Source: Collimonas sp. OK307 (GTDB taxonomy: Bacteria; Pseudomonadota; Gammaproteobacteria; Burkholderiales; Burkholderiaceae_D). Taken from it: DNA of 64,000 nt. The first letter of the stretch is position 1. Every line of letters begins with the position of its first letter. The position numbers and the translations under genes were made by a program. Positions 8,717-17,904 of the stretch are shown here, piece by piece. The DNA lies in assembly GCF_900113705.1 (NCBI RefSeq), contig NZ_FOQI01000005.1, positions 62,001-126,000 of the forward strand. Direction: 5' to 3'. Under the pieces are notes generated by a model, which searched no databases, had not been told where the DNA came from, and saw only the letters and a program-made list of their open reading frames with translations.

Positions 8717-10711
8717 ATGAGGATCTCGCACTGGATGCCCTCTATTTTTCTGGTATTGCTGTTTTTATCGGTACTGCTGTGGCTGCCATGGCAAGCGCAG
8801 CACATGGAGGCGAACGACCGCCAGAAACAATTGATTGCCGATACCTTATGGGTGGAGCAAGCCATACATTTTCAACTCAGCCGCAATGAGGAAAATCTCC
8901 ATACGATCAGCGATGAGATTATCAACGGTTCTTTATCGGACAAAAAACTACGAGACAGAGTAAGCACGCTCCTTCGCAGCAACCGCGAACTGAGCCGGAT
9001 CGTGTGGCTGGACGAAAACGACAGACAGGTGGTGTCGACCAATGATACGACGGTTACGTTAAATGATTTCTCGTCCGTATCTCGCTTGGCGGCGGCAGAC
9101 GCTCGTACTTTAAAAAAACCTCAATATGGTCAACCTGCAACGCCGTCGAGCGTACCGGGGCCGATGACGATGGATTACCACTTGCCTCTGTATGCCGGCA
9201 ATCACTATTTAGGCAGCTTGATCGCTACCTATCAGACTTCTGCAATTCTAGAAGAGATGGTCCCATGGTGGTTCGCACAGGAGAATGAAATTGTCTTGAC
9301 CGACAGCAATGAAAACATCATCGACAAGCGCATGGCTGGAGGGGCAGGACGAAATGTATATACCTACAGCCGGGTGCTTGACTTGCCCGGAACCAGTCTT
9401 ATATTGCGTACCAATAGTGTCAAAGGCACGCCGAAAATATTGTCGAATCTGTTGGTGATTTCAGTCATCGTTCTGTCGATGGGACTCCTATGGAGCCTCT
9501 GGGCGCTGAGGCGAGACATTAACCGGCGGCTGGCAACGGAAGAGGCGCTACTGCAGCAGGTATCGTTTCGCACCGCGATGGAAAATTCACTTGTTACCGG
9601 TCTGCGCGCGCGCGACCTCGATGGACGCGTCACGTATGTTAACCCCGCATTTAGCCAGATGGTCGGCTACTCGCAACAGGATCTCGTCGGCAAAATGCCA
9701 CCAATGCCATATTGGGCGCCGGAGGCCATGTCGGAGTATCAGCAGCGGCTCGCTCAAAGACTTGCCGGCAATGTCACACCACAAGGTTTTGAGACGATCT
9801 TCCAGCGTGCTGACGGCACGCGTTTCCCGGTGCTGATCTTCGAGTCGCCACTGGTTAATGAGAACGGAAAGCAGACTGGCTGGATGGGATCGGTACTCGA
9901 CATTTCCGAACGTAAGGCGATTGAAGAAATCAACCGTCAGCAGCACGAGAAATTACAGTTCAGCGCCCGCATGGCCAGCATGGGAGAAATTGCGTCGACA
10001 TTGGCGCATGAACTGAATCAGCCGTTGGCGGCGATATCGAGCTACACGACCGGAGCCTTGAACTTGCTCAACAACAGCGTGGCGGGAACCGGCGGCATCA
10101 ATCCAGAGATCCTTAAAACGGCCTTGGAAAAGGCAAGCGCACAAGCGCAGCGAGCCGGCCAGATTATTCGTAGCGTACATGCCTTCGTTAAGCAACGTGA
10201 GCCTTCTCGCGAACCTGTGACTATCCAGGAATTGCTCGACAGTGCAATGCCGCTGGTGGAATTGCAGGCGCATCAATTTTCGGTCGTCCCCCATTACCGT
10301 ATCGCTGCCGATTTGCCGGCCGTGCTGGCGGACCGCACGCTACTCGAACAGGTATTGCTCAATCTCACGCGCAATGCGATCGAAGCTATGCAGGATTGCG
10401 CGCCCGAGCGACGTGTGTTGCGCATCGTTGCGGCGCTGGATTCCACTATGCCGGTCCCGCACGTGACGGTCTCGGTAATTGATCAGGGACATGGCATACC
10501 GCAAGAAGTCGTGGAACGATTGTTTTCACCTTTCTTTTCGACCAAGGCGGAAGGTATGGGGATGGGGTTGAATATCTGCCGCACCGCTGTCGAATTCCAC
10601 GGTGGCACGCTGACGCATGCAGACAATCCGGGTGGCGGTGCTGTTTTCCGCTTTTCGTTGCCCGCTTTGCTCAACGATAAGACAGCAACGGTGTTTGCTT
10701 ATGAAAAGTAA
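8717..10711 (+). CDS. PAS-containing sensor histidine kinase of the TRAP locus
   Basis: Membrane sensor kinase of about 664 residues. A first membrane segment (WMPSIFLVLLFLSVLLWLP) is followed by a periplasmic sensor of about 230 residues, a second membrane segment (LLVISVIVLSMGLLWSLWAL), a PAS domain with the S-box stretch (GRVTYVNPAFSQMVGYSQQDLVG), the phospho-acceptor HELNQPLAAI (His near residue 431), and an ATPase domain with N box NLTRNAIEAM, G1 DQGHGIP and G2 GMGMGLNI. The ATG at 8717 gives a normal signal-anchor; ATG 8669 is possible. A longer TTG start at 8606 would lie inside the palindrome and is rejected. It presumably phosphorylates the regulator encoded 49 bases downstream. Confidence 0.9.
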   Translation: MRISHWMPSIFLVLLFLSVLLWLPWQAQHMEANDRQKQLIADTLWVEQAIHFQLSRNEENLHTISDEIINGSLSDKKLRDRVSTLLRSNRELSRIVWLDENDRQVVSTNDTTVTLNDFSSVSRLAAADARTLKKPQYGQPATPSSVPGPMTMDYHLPLYAGNHYLGSLIATYQTSAILEEMVPWWFAQENEIVLTDSNENIIDKRMAGGAGRNVYTYSRVLDLPGTSLILRTNSVKGTPKILSNLLVISVIVLSMGLLWSLWALRRDINRRLATEEALLQQVSFRTAMENSLVTGLRARDLDGRVTYVNPAFSQMVGYSQQDLVGKMPPMPYWAPEAMSEYQQRLAQRLAGNVTPQGFETIFQRADGTRFPVLIFESPLVNENGKQTGWMGSVLDISERKAIEEINRQQHEKLQFSARMASMGEIASTLAHELNQPLAAISSYTTGALNLLNNSVAGTGGINPEILKTALEKASAQAQRAGQIIRSVHAFVKQREPSREPVTIQELLDSAMPLVELQAHQFSVVPHYRIAADLPAVLADRTLLEQVLLNLTRNAIEAMQDCAPERRVLRIVAALDSTMPVPHVTVSVIDQGHGIPQEVVERLFSPFFSTKAEGMGMGLNICRTAVEFHGGTLTHADNPGGGAVFRFSLPALLNDKTATVFAYEK

Positions 10712-10760
10712 AAAATAGTTTTCCAAATGCCTTATCTCTTATTTATTCCCAGGAACGCAC

Positions 10761-11375
10761 ATGCTTCACATTGTTGACGATGAAGAAGAAATTCGGGACT
10801 CGCTTCTATGGCTGGCCTCGTCACGCAACATTGCAGCGGTTACTCATGAAAGCGGTGAGGCATTTCTTGCCGCCCTCGAAGGCATATCGCATGTCGAACC
10901 ATTGGGCGAATGTGTGCTGCTTGATGTGCGGATGCCGAGCATCAGCGGAATTGCTCTGTTCGACACGCTAAAAGCGCGCGATTTGATATATCGGATACCG
11001 GTAATTTTCATGACGGGTCATGGCGACGTGCCTATGGCGGTCGATGCCATAAAGCGCGGCGCCTTTGATTTCTTTGAAAAGCCATTTGACGATAATAAGC
11101 TCATGGACCGGATACAGGAAGCACTTGCCGCTTCACTGAAAGCCGTTAATGCGGCTATACCCCAGATGCGCCTGGCAACGCTTTCTCCGCGGGAGCGTGA
11201 AGTACTGGATCTTATTCTGGCGGGGAATATAAACAAAGTCATCGCGGATAAACTTTTCATCAGCACGCGTACTGTGGAAGTCCATCGCGCTCATATCTTT
11301 GAAAAAATGAAAGTGAAGACGGCAATGGAGTTAGCCACTCTCCTTCAAATTTCCTCGAACAACATTAATTTCTAA
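10761..11375 (+). CDS. FixJ/LuxR-type response regulator
   Basis: Cytosolic response regulator of 204 residues. The receiver domain has the acidic pocket VDDEEE at 5-10, phospho-acceptor Asp55 (LLDVRMP), Thr85 (FMTGHGD) and Lys107 (FEKPF). A LuxR-type helix-turn-helix occupies about residues 138-196 (LSPREREVLDLILAG...KTAMELATLL). There is no sigma-54 interaction domain, so unlike DctD it should act on sigma-70 promoters. It follows the kinase gene, and the two probably control the divergent TRAP operon and the downstream porin. Confidence 0.93.
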   Translation: MLHIVDDEEEIRDSLLWLASSRNIAAVTHESGEAFLAALEGISHVEPLGECVLLDVRMPSISGIALFDTLKARDLIYRIPVIFMTGHGDVPMAVDAIKRGAFDFFEKPFDDNKLMDRIQEALAASLKAVNAAIPQMRLATLSPREREVLDLILAGNINKVIADKLFISTRTVEVHRAHIFEKMKVKTAMELATLLQISSNNINF

Positions 11376-11843
11376 ACACGCAAAATCGTAACGATTCCGT
11401 CTTTCTGGCGAACGACTTTCTGCTTGAAACATCGGGATTTTTTCATTCAAAGAGCTGGGGTACCTGCGGTCCCAGGCTGCGGGCTCGATGCTTAAGTATC
11501 CCCGTATATCCGCTTCTCCATCTTCACATCTGCGTTAAATATCAAGCACTCGTTCGACCCGGTCGAGACGTGCTGAACCGCCAGTTGATTTCTACATCAA
11601 GATCCCGCATGCCGATATTGTGGTTTTCCACATTGTGTGTTGTACCAATGTGGAAAACCTCAATGTCCAAATAAAAAAAATGATGGCATCTTTGCGTAAC
11701 CAATTTTCGATGCAAAGTTGGCGGCTGAACTGCTGATTGCAGTTTCAAGTGAAATCAAATTTCCGTTCAGGGACAAAAATAATTTCTTGATTATTGCCGG
11801 CACAAATTCAGTCTATTCAAAAAAAACTTATAAAGGAGATTCA
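11376..11843. other. long untranslated region before the porin gene
   Basis: This 468-bp stretch holds no convincing ORF. It contains the paired boxes at 11618-11662 and a small inverted repeat TCGACC-C-GGTCGA near 11555. It is AT-rich in its last 200 bases, as expected for a regulated outer-membrane-protein promoter with a long leader. Confidence 0.4.
11618..11662. promoter_or_regulatory. paired operator-like boxes upstream of the porin
   Basis: TTGTGGTTTTCCACAT at 11618-11633 matches the palindrome at 8606. A second partial copy (TGTGGAAAACCTCA, 11649-11662) has its centre 30 bp further on. In addition GGTTTTCCACATTG and CAATGTGGAAAACC form a perfect 14-bp inverted repeat around a 10-base spacer. 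The porin ATG lies about 180 bases downstream. This is consistent with two regulator dimers binding on the same DNA face. Confidence 0.55.
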
Positions 11844-13151
11844 ATGTTAGCCAAATTAACTCCCATCGCCTTGGCGATTGGTGTTCTCGTGTCGTTGCCC
11901 GCTCGCGCAGATGATGTGTCCGATCTCAGGGCGCAAATCCAGTTATTGAACGATCGTTTAGCCCACATAGAAACAGCCCAAAAGGAAGCGCAGGCAGCGC
12001 CGGCGGCAACCGGCGCAACCCCTGTCACGATTGCGCAGGCCCCGGGTTGGAATCTCATTCAGGGTACCGATACCAGCGTCTCGCTATACGGCAAGATCGA
12101 TGTGACAGTAGGCAGCAGATCGAACGCCGACACCAAGGGTAATCGGCAGACCGGTATGTTGGTGTCATGGATGAGTGGTAATCGATTTGGTATCCATGGA
12201 TACCATGTCATCGACAAGGATAGCGGCACCAAAGTCATCGGCACGCTTGAAAGCGAATTTGAGTCGCCGACCGGGAACATGGATACCCCTGGCGTGTTGT
12301 TTAATCGCGATGCGTGGATCGGGATCGAAAGCGAGCGCATAGGGAAACTCACATTCGGCCGCCAGAATACGCTGGCCCGCGATTTCATACAAACCTGGGG
12401 TGATGCTTTCGGAACCTCCAAGGTTGATACGAGCGAAGCCGGATGGTGCAACAACAGTAATATCCAGCAGCTGATTTTCTACGGCGGCGGTGCCGACGGG
12501 ACGCGTAACGACGGCAGCATCGTATGGAAGAAGGAAATGGGGCCGTGGGTCGTGGGAGCCACCTACGCATTCGGATACGTTGAAAACGGAAATGGGCCAG
12601 GCAATTCCCCGGGCCAGTTCGGTAACGGCAGCACGACAGGCGTGGCGCTTGCCTACAACGGTGGTGCGTTTAATCTGGATGGGACCTATACGCACATGGT
12701 AGTGTCAAATCTGGCTCACAATATCTTTGCCTTCGGCGGTAACTATCAGTTCGGCCCGCTCGTTCAATGGAAGGCCGGCGTAGCCCATGCCACCGTCGAC
12801 CAGGCCGCGGTTGGTGGCCGCACGGACAATGTCTTCTCGACGTCGCTTGTATTCACTCCTGCCGGGAAGATGCGTTATGTACTGGGATATCACAACATCA
12901 AGGTAAAAAATGCAGGATACGGCGCCACCGGCAATACGCTCGGCGTAACCGCGGACACCAGCGCCGTTACCTCCGCGGCCAACGGTAAAAGACAGACCTT
13001 CTATACTGCTGCTTTCTACAAATTTGACGCTCAGACCGACATCTATGCAGTCGCTGATCAGGTACAGATCAGCGATGGTTACAAGTTGGCGAGTACCCAT
13101 GGGCACAACAATATGAATGAATTCGGCGTTGGCCTGCGCTGGAGCTTCTAG
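11844..13151 (+). CDS. outer-membrane porin
   Basis: Outer-membrane beta-barrel of 435 residues. A signal peptide ends at about residue 22 (LVSLPARA-DD). A predicted coiled-coil segment follows (VSDLRAQIQLLNDRLAHIET), then an Ala/Pro linker and a barrel that begins SVSLYGKIDVTVGSRSN and ends in the typical terminal Phe (GVGLRWSF). The domain order (coiled coil plus Gram-negative porin) is found in Burkholderiales porins. The ATG at 11844 has AAAGGAGAT seven bases upstream and gives the signal peptide directly; the upstream extension to 11718 is rejected. Sharing of the upstream palindrome with the TRAP locus suggests it admits the TRAP substrate. Confidence 0.9.
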   Translation: MLAKLTPIALAIGVLVSLPARADDVSDLRAQIQLLNDRLAHIETAQKEAQAAPAATGATPVTIAQAPGWNLIQGTDTSVSLYGKIDVTVGSRSNADTKGNRQTGMLVSWMSGNRFGIHGYHVIDKDSGTKVIGTLESEFESPTGNMDTPGVLFNRDAWIGIESERIGKLTFGRQNTLARDFIQTWGDAFGTSKVDTSEAGWCNNSNIQQLIFYGGGADGTRNDGSIVWKKEMGPWVVGATYAFGYVENGNGPGNSPGQFGNGSTTGVALAYNGGAFNLDGTYTHMVVSNLAHNIFAFGGNYQFGPLVQWKAGVAHATVDQAAVGGRTDNVFSTSLVFTPAGKMRYVLGYHNIKVKNAGYGATGNTLGVTADTSAVTSAANGKRQTFYTAAFYKFDAQTDIYAVADQVQISDGYKLASTHGHNNMNEFGVGLRWSF

Positions 13152-13265
13152 CCCACAAATCCGTTCGATGGTCGGGGCCGGCCTCTCAAAGTTAGAATCC
13201 GGCCATCGCAAAAAGTAACGTCAAAGTATTTGTCATTTAAATTGACGAACGGCGGCTTCGTAAAA

Positions 13266-13760
13266 TTAGGTCTGAATGAACTTCTCAAGTGGATAGTGAT
13301 GCTTAATGAAAGGCGATTTGATGACGATGTAGCTGAAATATTTCTCAATACGTAGGTTCTGCTCAAGCAGTGATTCGATTACGCTTTGGTAATGCACGAC
13401 ACTACGGGTCATAAACTTCAGCAAGTAGTCATACCCGCCGCTGACCAGGTGGCATTCGATGATCTCGTCAACGTTGCGAAGGTAGGCCTCGAACTTGGCG
13501 AAGTCTTCGCGTCGGTGATCTGATAAGGTTACCTCGGTAAAGACGATCTGTACATCGGCCAGCTTTTCCAGCTTGATATAGGCGCCATAGCCGCTGATGT
13601 AGCCGGCCTTTTCCAGGCGCTTTACACGGATCAGGCAAGGGCTGGGCGACAGGCCCACGGCATCGGCCAAAACTACATTGGTAATGCGGCTATTTTGCTG
13701 CAAATGACACAAGATCCTCAAGTCGATCCGGTCCAGTTTTAACGCGCCGTTAGTCATCAT
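13266..13760 (-). CDS. Lrp/AsnC family transcriptional regulator
   Basis: DNA-binding regulator of 164 residues. The N-terminal winged helix-turn-helix (LDRIDLRILCHLQQNSRITN...GLSPSPCLIRVKRLEKAGYI) is followed by the RAM/AsnC ligand-binding domain (about residues 75-150, with VSGGYDYLLKFMTRSV). Such proteins form octamers and respond to amino acids. It lies next to the 3' end of the aminotransferase operon and is transcribed in the same direction, so it is the obvious candidate regulator of the island at 13.9-34.2 kb. This link is inferred from position only. Confidence 0.92.
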   Translation of the reverse strand: MMTNGALKLDRIDLRILCHLQQNSRITNVVLADAVGLSPSPCLIRVKRLEKAGYISGYGAYIKLEKLADVQIVFTEVTLSDHRREDFAKFEAYLRNVDEIIECHLVSGGYDYLLKFMTRSVVHYQSVIESLLEQNLRIEKYFSYIVIKSPFIKHHYPLEKFIQT

Positions 13761-13781
13761 GTTGTCTCGAGTTATTCAACT

Positions 13782-13824
13782 CATCTGGCCTGCCAGGTTC
13801 ATCCCGAAGCCGGCAGGCCAGATG
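13782..13824. repeat. 13-bp perfect inverted repeat between lrp and aminotransferase genes
   Basis: CATCTGGCCTGCC at 13782-13794 and GGCAGGCCAGATG at 13812-13824 are perfect inverted complements around a 17-base spacer. No T run follows on either strand, so it is not a classical terminator. It may end the upstream operon with help from Rho or act as an autoregulatory site for the lrp gene. Confidence 0.6.
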
Positions 13825-13896
13825 TTACAGAGCATTTTATACTCTCCTGCCATTTTTGCCACGTCCGGCCGGTCCGCTTTACATGAGCGAGCAGCC

Positions 13897-15273
13897 TTAC
13901 CTGAGGGCCTGGCGTACCTCGGGCTGTTCCAGTACTTCATCGAGCAGGGCCTTCAGGCGCGCAAACATGAGTTCGAAGTCGGCCTGGGTAAAGCACAGGG
14001 CCGGCGCGAAGCCGAGGATGTTGTCGCCAAAGGCGCGGAACACCAGGCCGTGTTTGTAGGCAGCCTGGAAGATCCTATCGTGCAGTTTCAGCTCGGGGTC
14101 GAAACGCGCCTTGCTACCCTTGTCGGTCACCAATTCAAGCGCGCCCAGAAGGCCGCGGCTGCGGGCATCGCCCACCAGCGGATGGGAAAGCAGGGCGCGC
14201 AGCCCACCGGCGAAATGCGGTTCCATCCCTCGGCCGTTTTCCAGCAAGCCACCTTCTTCGTACAGGCGCAGCACCTCTAGCGCGACGGCGGCGCTGACCG
14301 GATGGGCTGAATACGTCTGACCATGGCCAACCACGGTGGTCAGCGGCGCCCCATCGGCGATACCCCGATAGACGCGATCCGACATCATCACGGCACCCAT
14401 AGGCGCATAGCCGGCAGTCAGCCCCTTGGCCATGGTCATCAGATCCGGCTGCACGTCTTCATCCAGGCAGGCGAACATGGGGCCGGTGCGGCCGAAACCG
14501 GTGATGACTTCGTCGACCACGAACAGGATGTCGAGCTCGTTGCAGGCCAGCTGCATGGCCTTCAACCAGCCCCTGGGTGGCACGATCACGCCGCCCGAAC
14601 CCTGGACCGGTTCGCAGAAGAAAGCCGCCACCTGGTCCGCGCCCAGCTCGGCCACTTTGTCGCGCAGTGCCTGCACCGAGGCGGCGATGATGGCGGCATC
14701 GTCCGGCAGTTCGCTGCGATAGGGATAGGGCGAGGGAATGTAATGCTGGGTCGGCAGCGGCAGGTCGAAGTTGAAATGGAAGTTGGGCAGCGCCGTCAGA
14801 CCGGCGCCTACCGACGAGGAACCGTGGTAGCCGCGTTGAAGAGAGATGAAATGTTTCTTGTTCGGCTTGCCGATGGAATTGTGGTAGTGCGTGATGTAGC
14901 GGACGGCGGCATCGACCGCATCCGACCCGCCCAGCGTGAAATAGACATGCTTGAGCGAAGCCGGGCTGATGTCCACCAGTTTCTTGGCCAGTAGGATGGC
15001 CGGTTCGGAGGCGAAGTGGAAATAGCCGGTGGCATAGGGCAGGCGCTGCATTTGCTCGGTGGCGGCGCGGATCACGCTTTCCTGGCCGTAGCCGGTGTTG
15101 ACGCACCACAGGCCCGAGAAGGCATCCAGCAATTCCTTGTCCTGATGGTCGGTCAGGTAGGCGCCGCGACCGGACTTGAGGATGATGGGGCCGAGCTCTT
15201 CGTGCTCGCGGAAGCTGGTGACGGGATGGATCAGGTGGCTGCGGTCAAGGGCAGCCAGGGTCGATGTTTGCAT
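13897..15273 (-). CDS. class III aminotransferase (omega-amino acid / diamine : pyruvate type)
   Basis: PLP-dependent transaminase of about 458 residues that moves an amino group from an omega-amino acid, diamine or amine to a keto acid, probably pyruvate. Fold type I landmarks are the N-terminal SGLWCVNTGYG (about 53-63), Asp254 in VVDEVITGFGRTG and the Schiff-base Lys283 in MAKGLTAGYAPMGAV. Length matches the beta-alanine:pyruvate group. The in-frame ORF continues far upstream through the GNAT gene, but that part has no family similarity; the ATG at 15273 is preferred, with 15318 or 15336 as alternatives. Last gene of the minus-strand operon. Confidence 0.9.
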   Translation of the reverse strand: MQTSTLAALDRSHLIHPVTSFREHEELGPIILKSGRGAYLTDHQDKELLDAFSGLWCVNTGYGQESVIRAATEQMQRLPYATGYFHFASEPAILLAKKLVDISPASLKHVYFTLGGSDAVDAAVRYITHYHNSIGKPNKKHFISLQRGYHGSSSVGAGLTALPNFHFNFDLPLPTQHYIPSPYPYRSELPDDAAIIAASVQALRDKVAELGADQVAAFFCEPVQGSGGVIVPPRGWLKAMQLACNELDILFVVDEVITGFGRTGPMFACLDEDVQPDLMTMAKGLTAGYAPMGAVMMSDRVYRGIADGAPLTTVVGHGQTYSAHPVSAAVALEVLRLYEEGGLLENGRGMEPHFAGGLRALLSHPLVGDARSRGLLGALELVTDKGSKARFDPELKLHDRIFQAAYKHGLVFRAFGDNILGFAPALCFTQADFELMFARLKALLDEVLEQPEVRQALR

Positions 15274-15464
15274 AGAGGAGAACTCGCTGACGATGGTGTT
15301 GAACAAGGTCGCCCGCATGGGCGGGACAACCGGCATGGACTCAATGCTATGCCTCGTTGATCGCGGCATATGCGCAAGATGCTGGTCCCAAAAAGCATCT
15401 TGATGCGATTTGCGGGCGACCGTAGCATTTTCTGCGGCGCCCGCAGCCAGATCCGTATGCGCCG

Positions 15465-16367
15465 TCAGCCCAGCGCCTGGTTGACGATGGAAAACAGCTG
15501 CATGCCAGGATGCTTTTGTGGCGGCGGTCCCTTGCGCATGCGGGTGACGCGGTCCACGCAGGTCATTCCCAGCTTGTCGAACCAGTCCGGCAATCCGGAG
15601 GAGGCGAAGACATCGATGCGGATGAAGGAATCCGAATAGGTATTGATCCAGTGTGCGATCAATCCCTTGGCGCGCTCGGCGTCGGGCGCGACTACCGGAC
15701 CGATCACGCGGCCATGGCCGAAGCGTCTCACCAGCGCAAAACCCAGCATCTCGCCATCGCGATCCAGCGCTACTGCATCGGACATCTCCAGCAGCGCCAC
15801 CAGCAACTTGCTGCGATCCATGCCTGTAGCCTGCGCATCCAGCGCCAGGAGGGTCGGCACATCGCTCTTGCCCATCGGTCGCACGCGCTCGCCGGGCGGC
15901 AACGATACCAGCACCGGTTGCGCCGAGGCCCCCTGGAACTGATGCAGAACATCTTCCTGCACAAAGCCCAATTGCTTGTACAAGGGCATGCCCGCCGCGG
16001 TGGCATTGACCATCAGGCCGCGACCGTTGACTTGCTCGATGACATGTTGCATGAGCCGTCGTCCCAGGCCGCGTCGCTGCAATTCGGCCTGCACCAGCAG
16101 CATGCCGATGACCGCGTGGGCCTGGCCGAAGCAGGTGCAAACGACCGACCCGACCACCCGCAGCGGGGCATCCGGCTCCTGGTTTTCCAGCAAATAGCCC
16201 TGACCCATCTGCAACAGGAAGTTCCAATCTTCCAGCCGGTGCGGCCACTTGAACTGCAGCGAGAGCCGGTGGCAGGCTCCCAGGTCATCCTGTTCCATGG
16301 GCCTGAGCGTCAGCGCCGGCATCGGCGTTGGTGCGGATGATGAGGAGGAGGGCGATGGCGCTGGCAT
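15465..16367 (-). CDS. GNAT family N-acetyltransferase, paralogue 1
   Basis: Acyl-CoA-dependent acetyltransferase of 300 residues. A Ser/Pro-rich leader is followed by a GNAT domain (about residues 18-150) with the acetyl-CoA binding motif A LLVQAELQRRGLGRRLMQHV and the motif B stretch NATAAGMPLYKQLGF. A second, less typical C-terminal domain runs from about residue 155 to the end (RVIGPVVAPDAERAKGLIAHW). It is clearly paralogous to the gene at 21497: both share KWPHRL, VNATAAG/LNATAAG, GMDRS, and end in NQALG. AGGAG lies about seven bases upstream of the ATG. The substrate may be an amine intermediate of the pathway (inference). Confidence 0.85.
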   Translation of the reverse strand: MPAPSPSSSSSAPTPMPALTLRPMEQDDLGACHRLSLQFKWPHRLEDWNFLLQMGQGYLLENQEPDAPLRVVGSVVCTCFGQAHAVIGMLLVQAELQRRGLGRRLMQHVIEQVNGRGLMVNATAAGMPLYKQLGFVQEDVLHQFQGASAQPVLVSLPPGERVRPMGKSDVPTLLALDAQATGMDRSKLLVALLEMSDAVALDRDGEMLGFALVRRFGHGRVIGPVVAPDAERAKGLIAHWINTYSDSFIRIDVFASSGLPDWFDKLGMTCVDRVTRMRKGPPPQKHPGMQLFSIVNQALG

Positions 16368-16408
16368 GATGGCTCCTGTTCGGTTCGTTCGTGTTGTGTC
16401 GGACTGCG

Positions 16409-17890
16409 TCAGAGCTGGCCCTGGCAGACGTACTTGGTGTGCAGATAATCGTCCAGGCCATGTACCGAGCCTTCGCGGCCATAGCCCGATTCCTTGACGC
16501 CGCCGAAGGGAGCGGCCTCGGCCGCCAGTGCGCCTTCGTTGATGCCGACGATGCCACTTTCCAGCGCATCGGTGACGCGGTGAACGCGGCGCACATCGGT
16601 TGAATAAAAATACGCGGCCAGTCCGAACGGCGTGGCATTTGCCGCCGCGATCACTTCTTCTTCGGTGATGAAGCGCGTCACCGGTGCTACCGGTCCGAAG
16701 GTTTCCTCACCGCTGCACAGCATGTCCGGGCCGACATTGGACAATACGGTAGGCGCATAGTAATTGTTGCTGGCATAGCCCTCGCCCTGCAGGCGCTTGC
16801 CGCCGGTGATGAGCTTCGCACCGCGCTCGACCGCATCACGGACATGCCGTTCAATCTTGGCGATGGCGCGCGAATTGATCATCGGACCAATCTGCGAGGA
16901 TGCGTCGGTGGCCGGGCCGACTTTGAGCGCGGCCACGCGCGCACCCAGCTTGGCGACGAAGGCGTCATGCACGCCTTCTTGCACATAGATGCGATTGGGG
17001 CTGACGCAGGTCTGGCCGCCATTGCGGAACTTGGCCGCCATCACGCCCTCGATGGCGGCGTCCAGGTCGGCATCGTCGAAGACGATGAAGGGCGCATTGC
17101 CGCCCAGTTCCAGCGAGAGCTTCTTGAGCGTGTCGGCGGAGTGGCGCGCCAGATGCTTGCCCACGGCAGTCGAGCCGGTGAAGCTGATCTTGCGCACGCG
17201 GCTGTCCGACAGCCAGACATCGACCACCTCCGGCGTGCGTTCACGTGAGGCGGTGACGATGTTGATGACGCCCGCGGGTACGCCCGCCTCCTGCGCCAGG
17301 CGCACCAGCGCCAGCGAGGTCAGCGGGGTGTCTTCGGCCGGCTTGCACACCACGGTGCAGCCGGCGGCCAGCGCCGGCGCGATCTTGCGTGCGATCATCG
17401 CCGCCGGGAAATTCCACGGCGTGATGGCGGCCACCACACCGACGGGTTCCTTCAGCGCCATCATGCGGCGACCGGTGACCGGGGCCGGGATAATGTCGCC
17501 ATTGGCGCGCGTGGCTTCCTCGGCAAACCATTCGACATAGCTGGCGGCATAGGCGACTTCGCCCTTGCCCTCGGCCAGCGGCTTGCCCTGTTCGCGTGAG
17601 ATCAGCCGCCCCAGGTCATCCTGGTGCGCGATGAGCAGGTCGTTCCAGCGCTTGAGGATGCCGGCGCGCTGTTTGGCCGGCGTAGCACGCCAGGCCGGGA
17701 AGGCGGCAGCAGCCGCATCGACGGCGGCACGCGCGTCGGCGGCGTTGCCATCGGGCACCGTGGCGAACACCTCGTCAGTGGCAGGATCGCTGACCTCCAG
17801 GCGGCGGAAATCGCTGGCTTCGGTCCATGCGGCACCGATCAGTTGTGCGCCGGGCATCAGGTGGGGATGTTGCAGTTCCAGGATGGTCAT
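16409..17890 (-). CDS. NAD(P)-dependent succinate-semialdehyde-type dehydrogenase
   Basis: Aldehyde dehydrogenase of about 493 residues, oxidising a semialdehyde to a dicarboxylate such as succinate. Motifs in order: cofactor region AITPWNFPAAMIARKIAPAL, catalytic Glu in LELGGNAPFIVFDDADLD, and catalytic Cys in NGGQTCVSPNR, a GabD-like context. It lies after the aminotransferase substrate step: transamination of an omega-amino acid would yield its substrate. ATG 17890 is taken; a TTG at 17908 that overlaps the stop of the upstream gene is possible. Exact substrate is uncertain. Confidence 0.88.
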   Translation of the reverse strand: MTILELQHPHLMPGAQLIGAAWTEASDFRRLEVSDPATDEVFATVPDGNAADARAAVDAAAAAFPAWRATPAKQRAGILKRWNDLLIAHQDDLGRLISREQGKPLAEGKGEVAYAASYVEWFAEEATRANGDIIPAPVTGRRMMALKEPVGVVAAITPWNFPAAMIARKIAPALAAGCTVVCKPAEDTPLTSLALVRLAQEAGVPAGVINIVTASRERTPEVVDVWLSDSRVRKISFTGSTAVGKHLARHSADTLKKLSLELGGNAPFIVFDDADLDAAIEGVMAAKFRNGGQTCVSPNRIYVQEGVHDAFVAKLGARVAALKVGPATDASSQIGPMINSRAIAKIERHVRDAVERGAKLITGGKRLQGEGYASNNYYAPTVLSNVGPDMLCSGEETFGPVAPVTRFITEEEVIAAANATPFGLAAYFYSTDVRRVHRVTDALESGIVGINEGALAAEAAPFGGVKESGYGREGSVHGLDDYLHTKYVCQGQL

Positions 17891-17904
17891 GGCAAAAGTA
17901 AATG

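Noticed and set aside
11684-11696. Sigma-54-like promoter (TGGCATCTTTGCG) upstream of the porin
   Set aside because: The distance between the GG and GC elements is 7 bases instead of 10, and the local regulator has no sigma-54 interaction domain.
15274-16248. Upstream in-frame extension of the aminotransferase ORF (to 783 residues)
   Set aside because: It runs antiparallel-frame through the GNAT gene on the same strand, lacks family similarity, and the GNAT reading frame there has clear motifs. It is an open frame produced by high GC.
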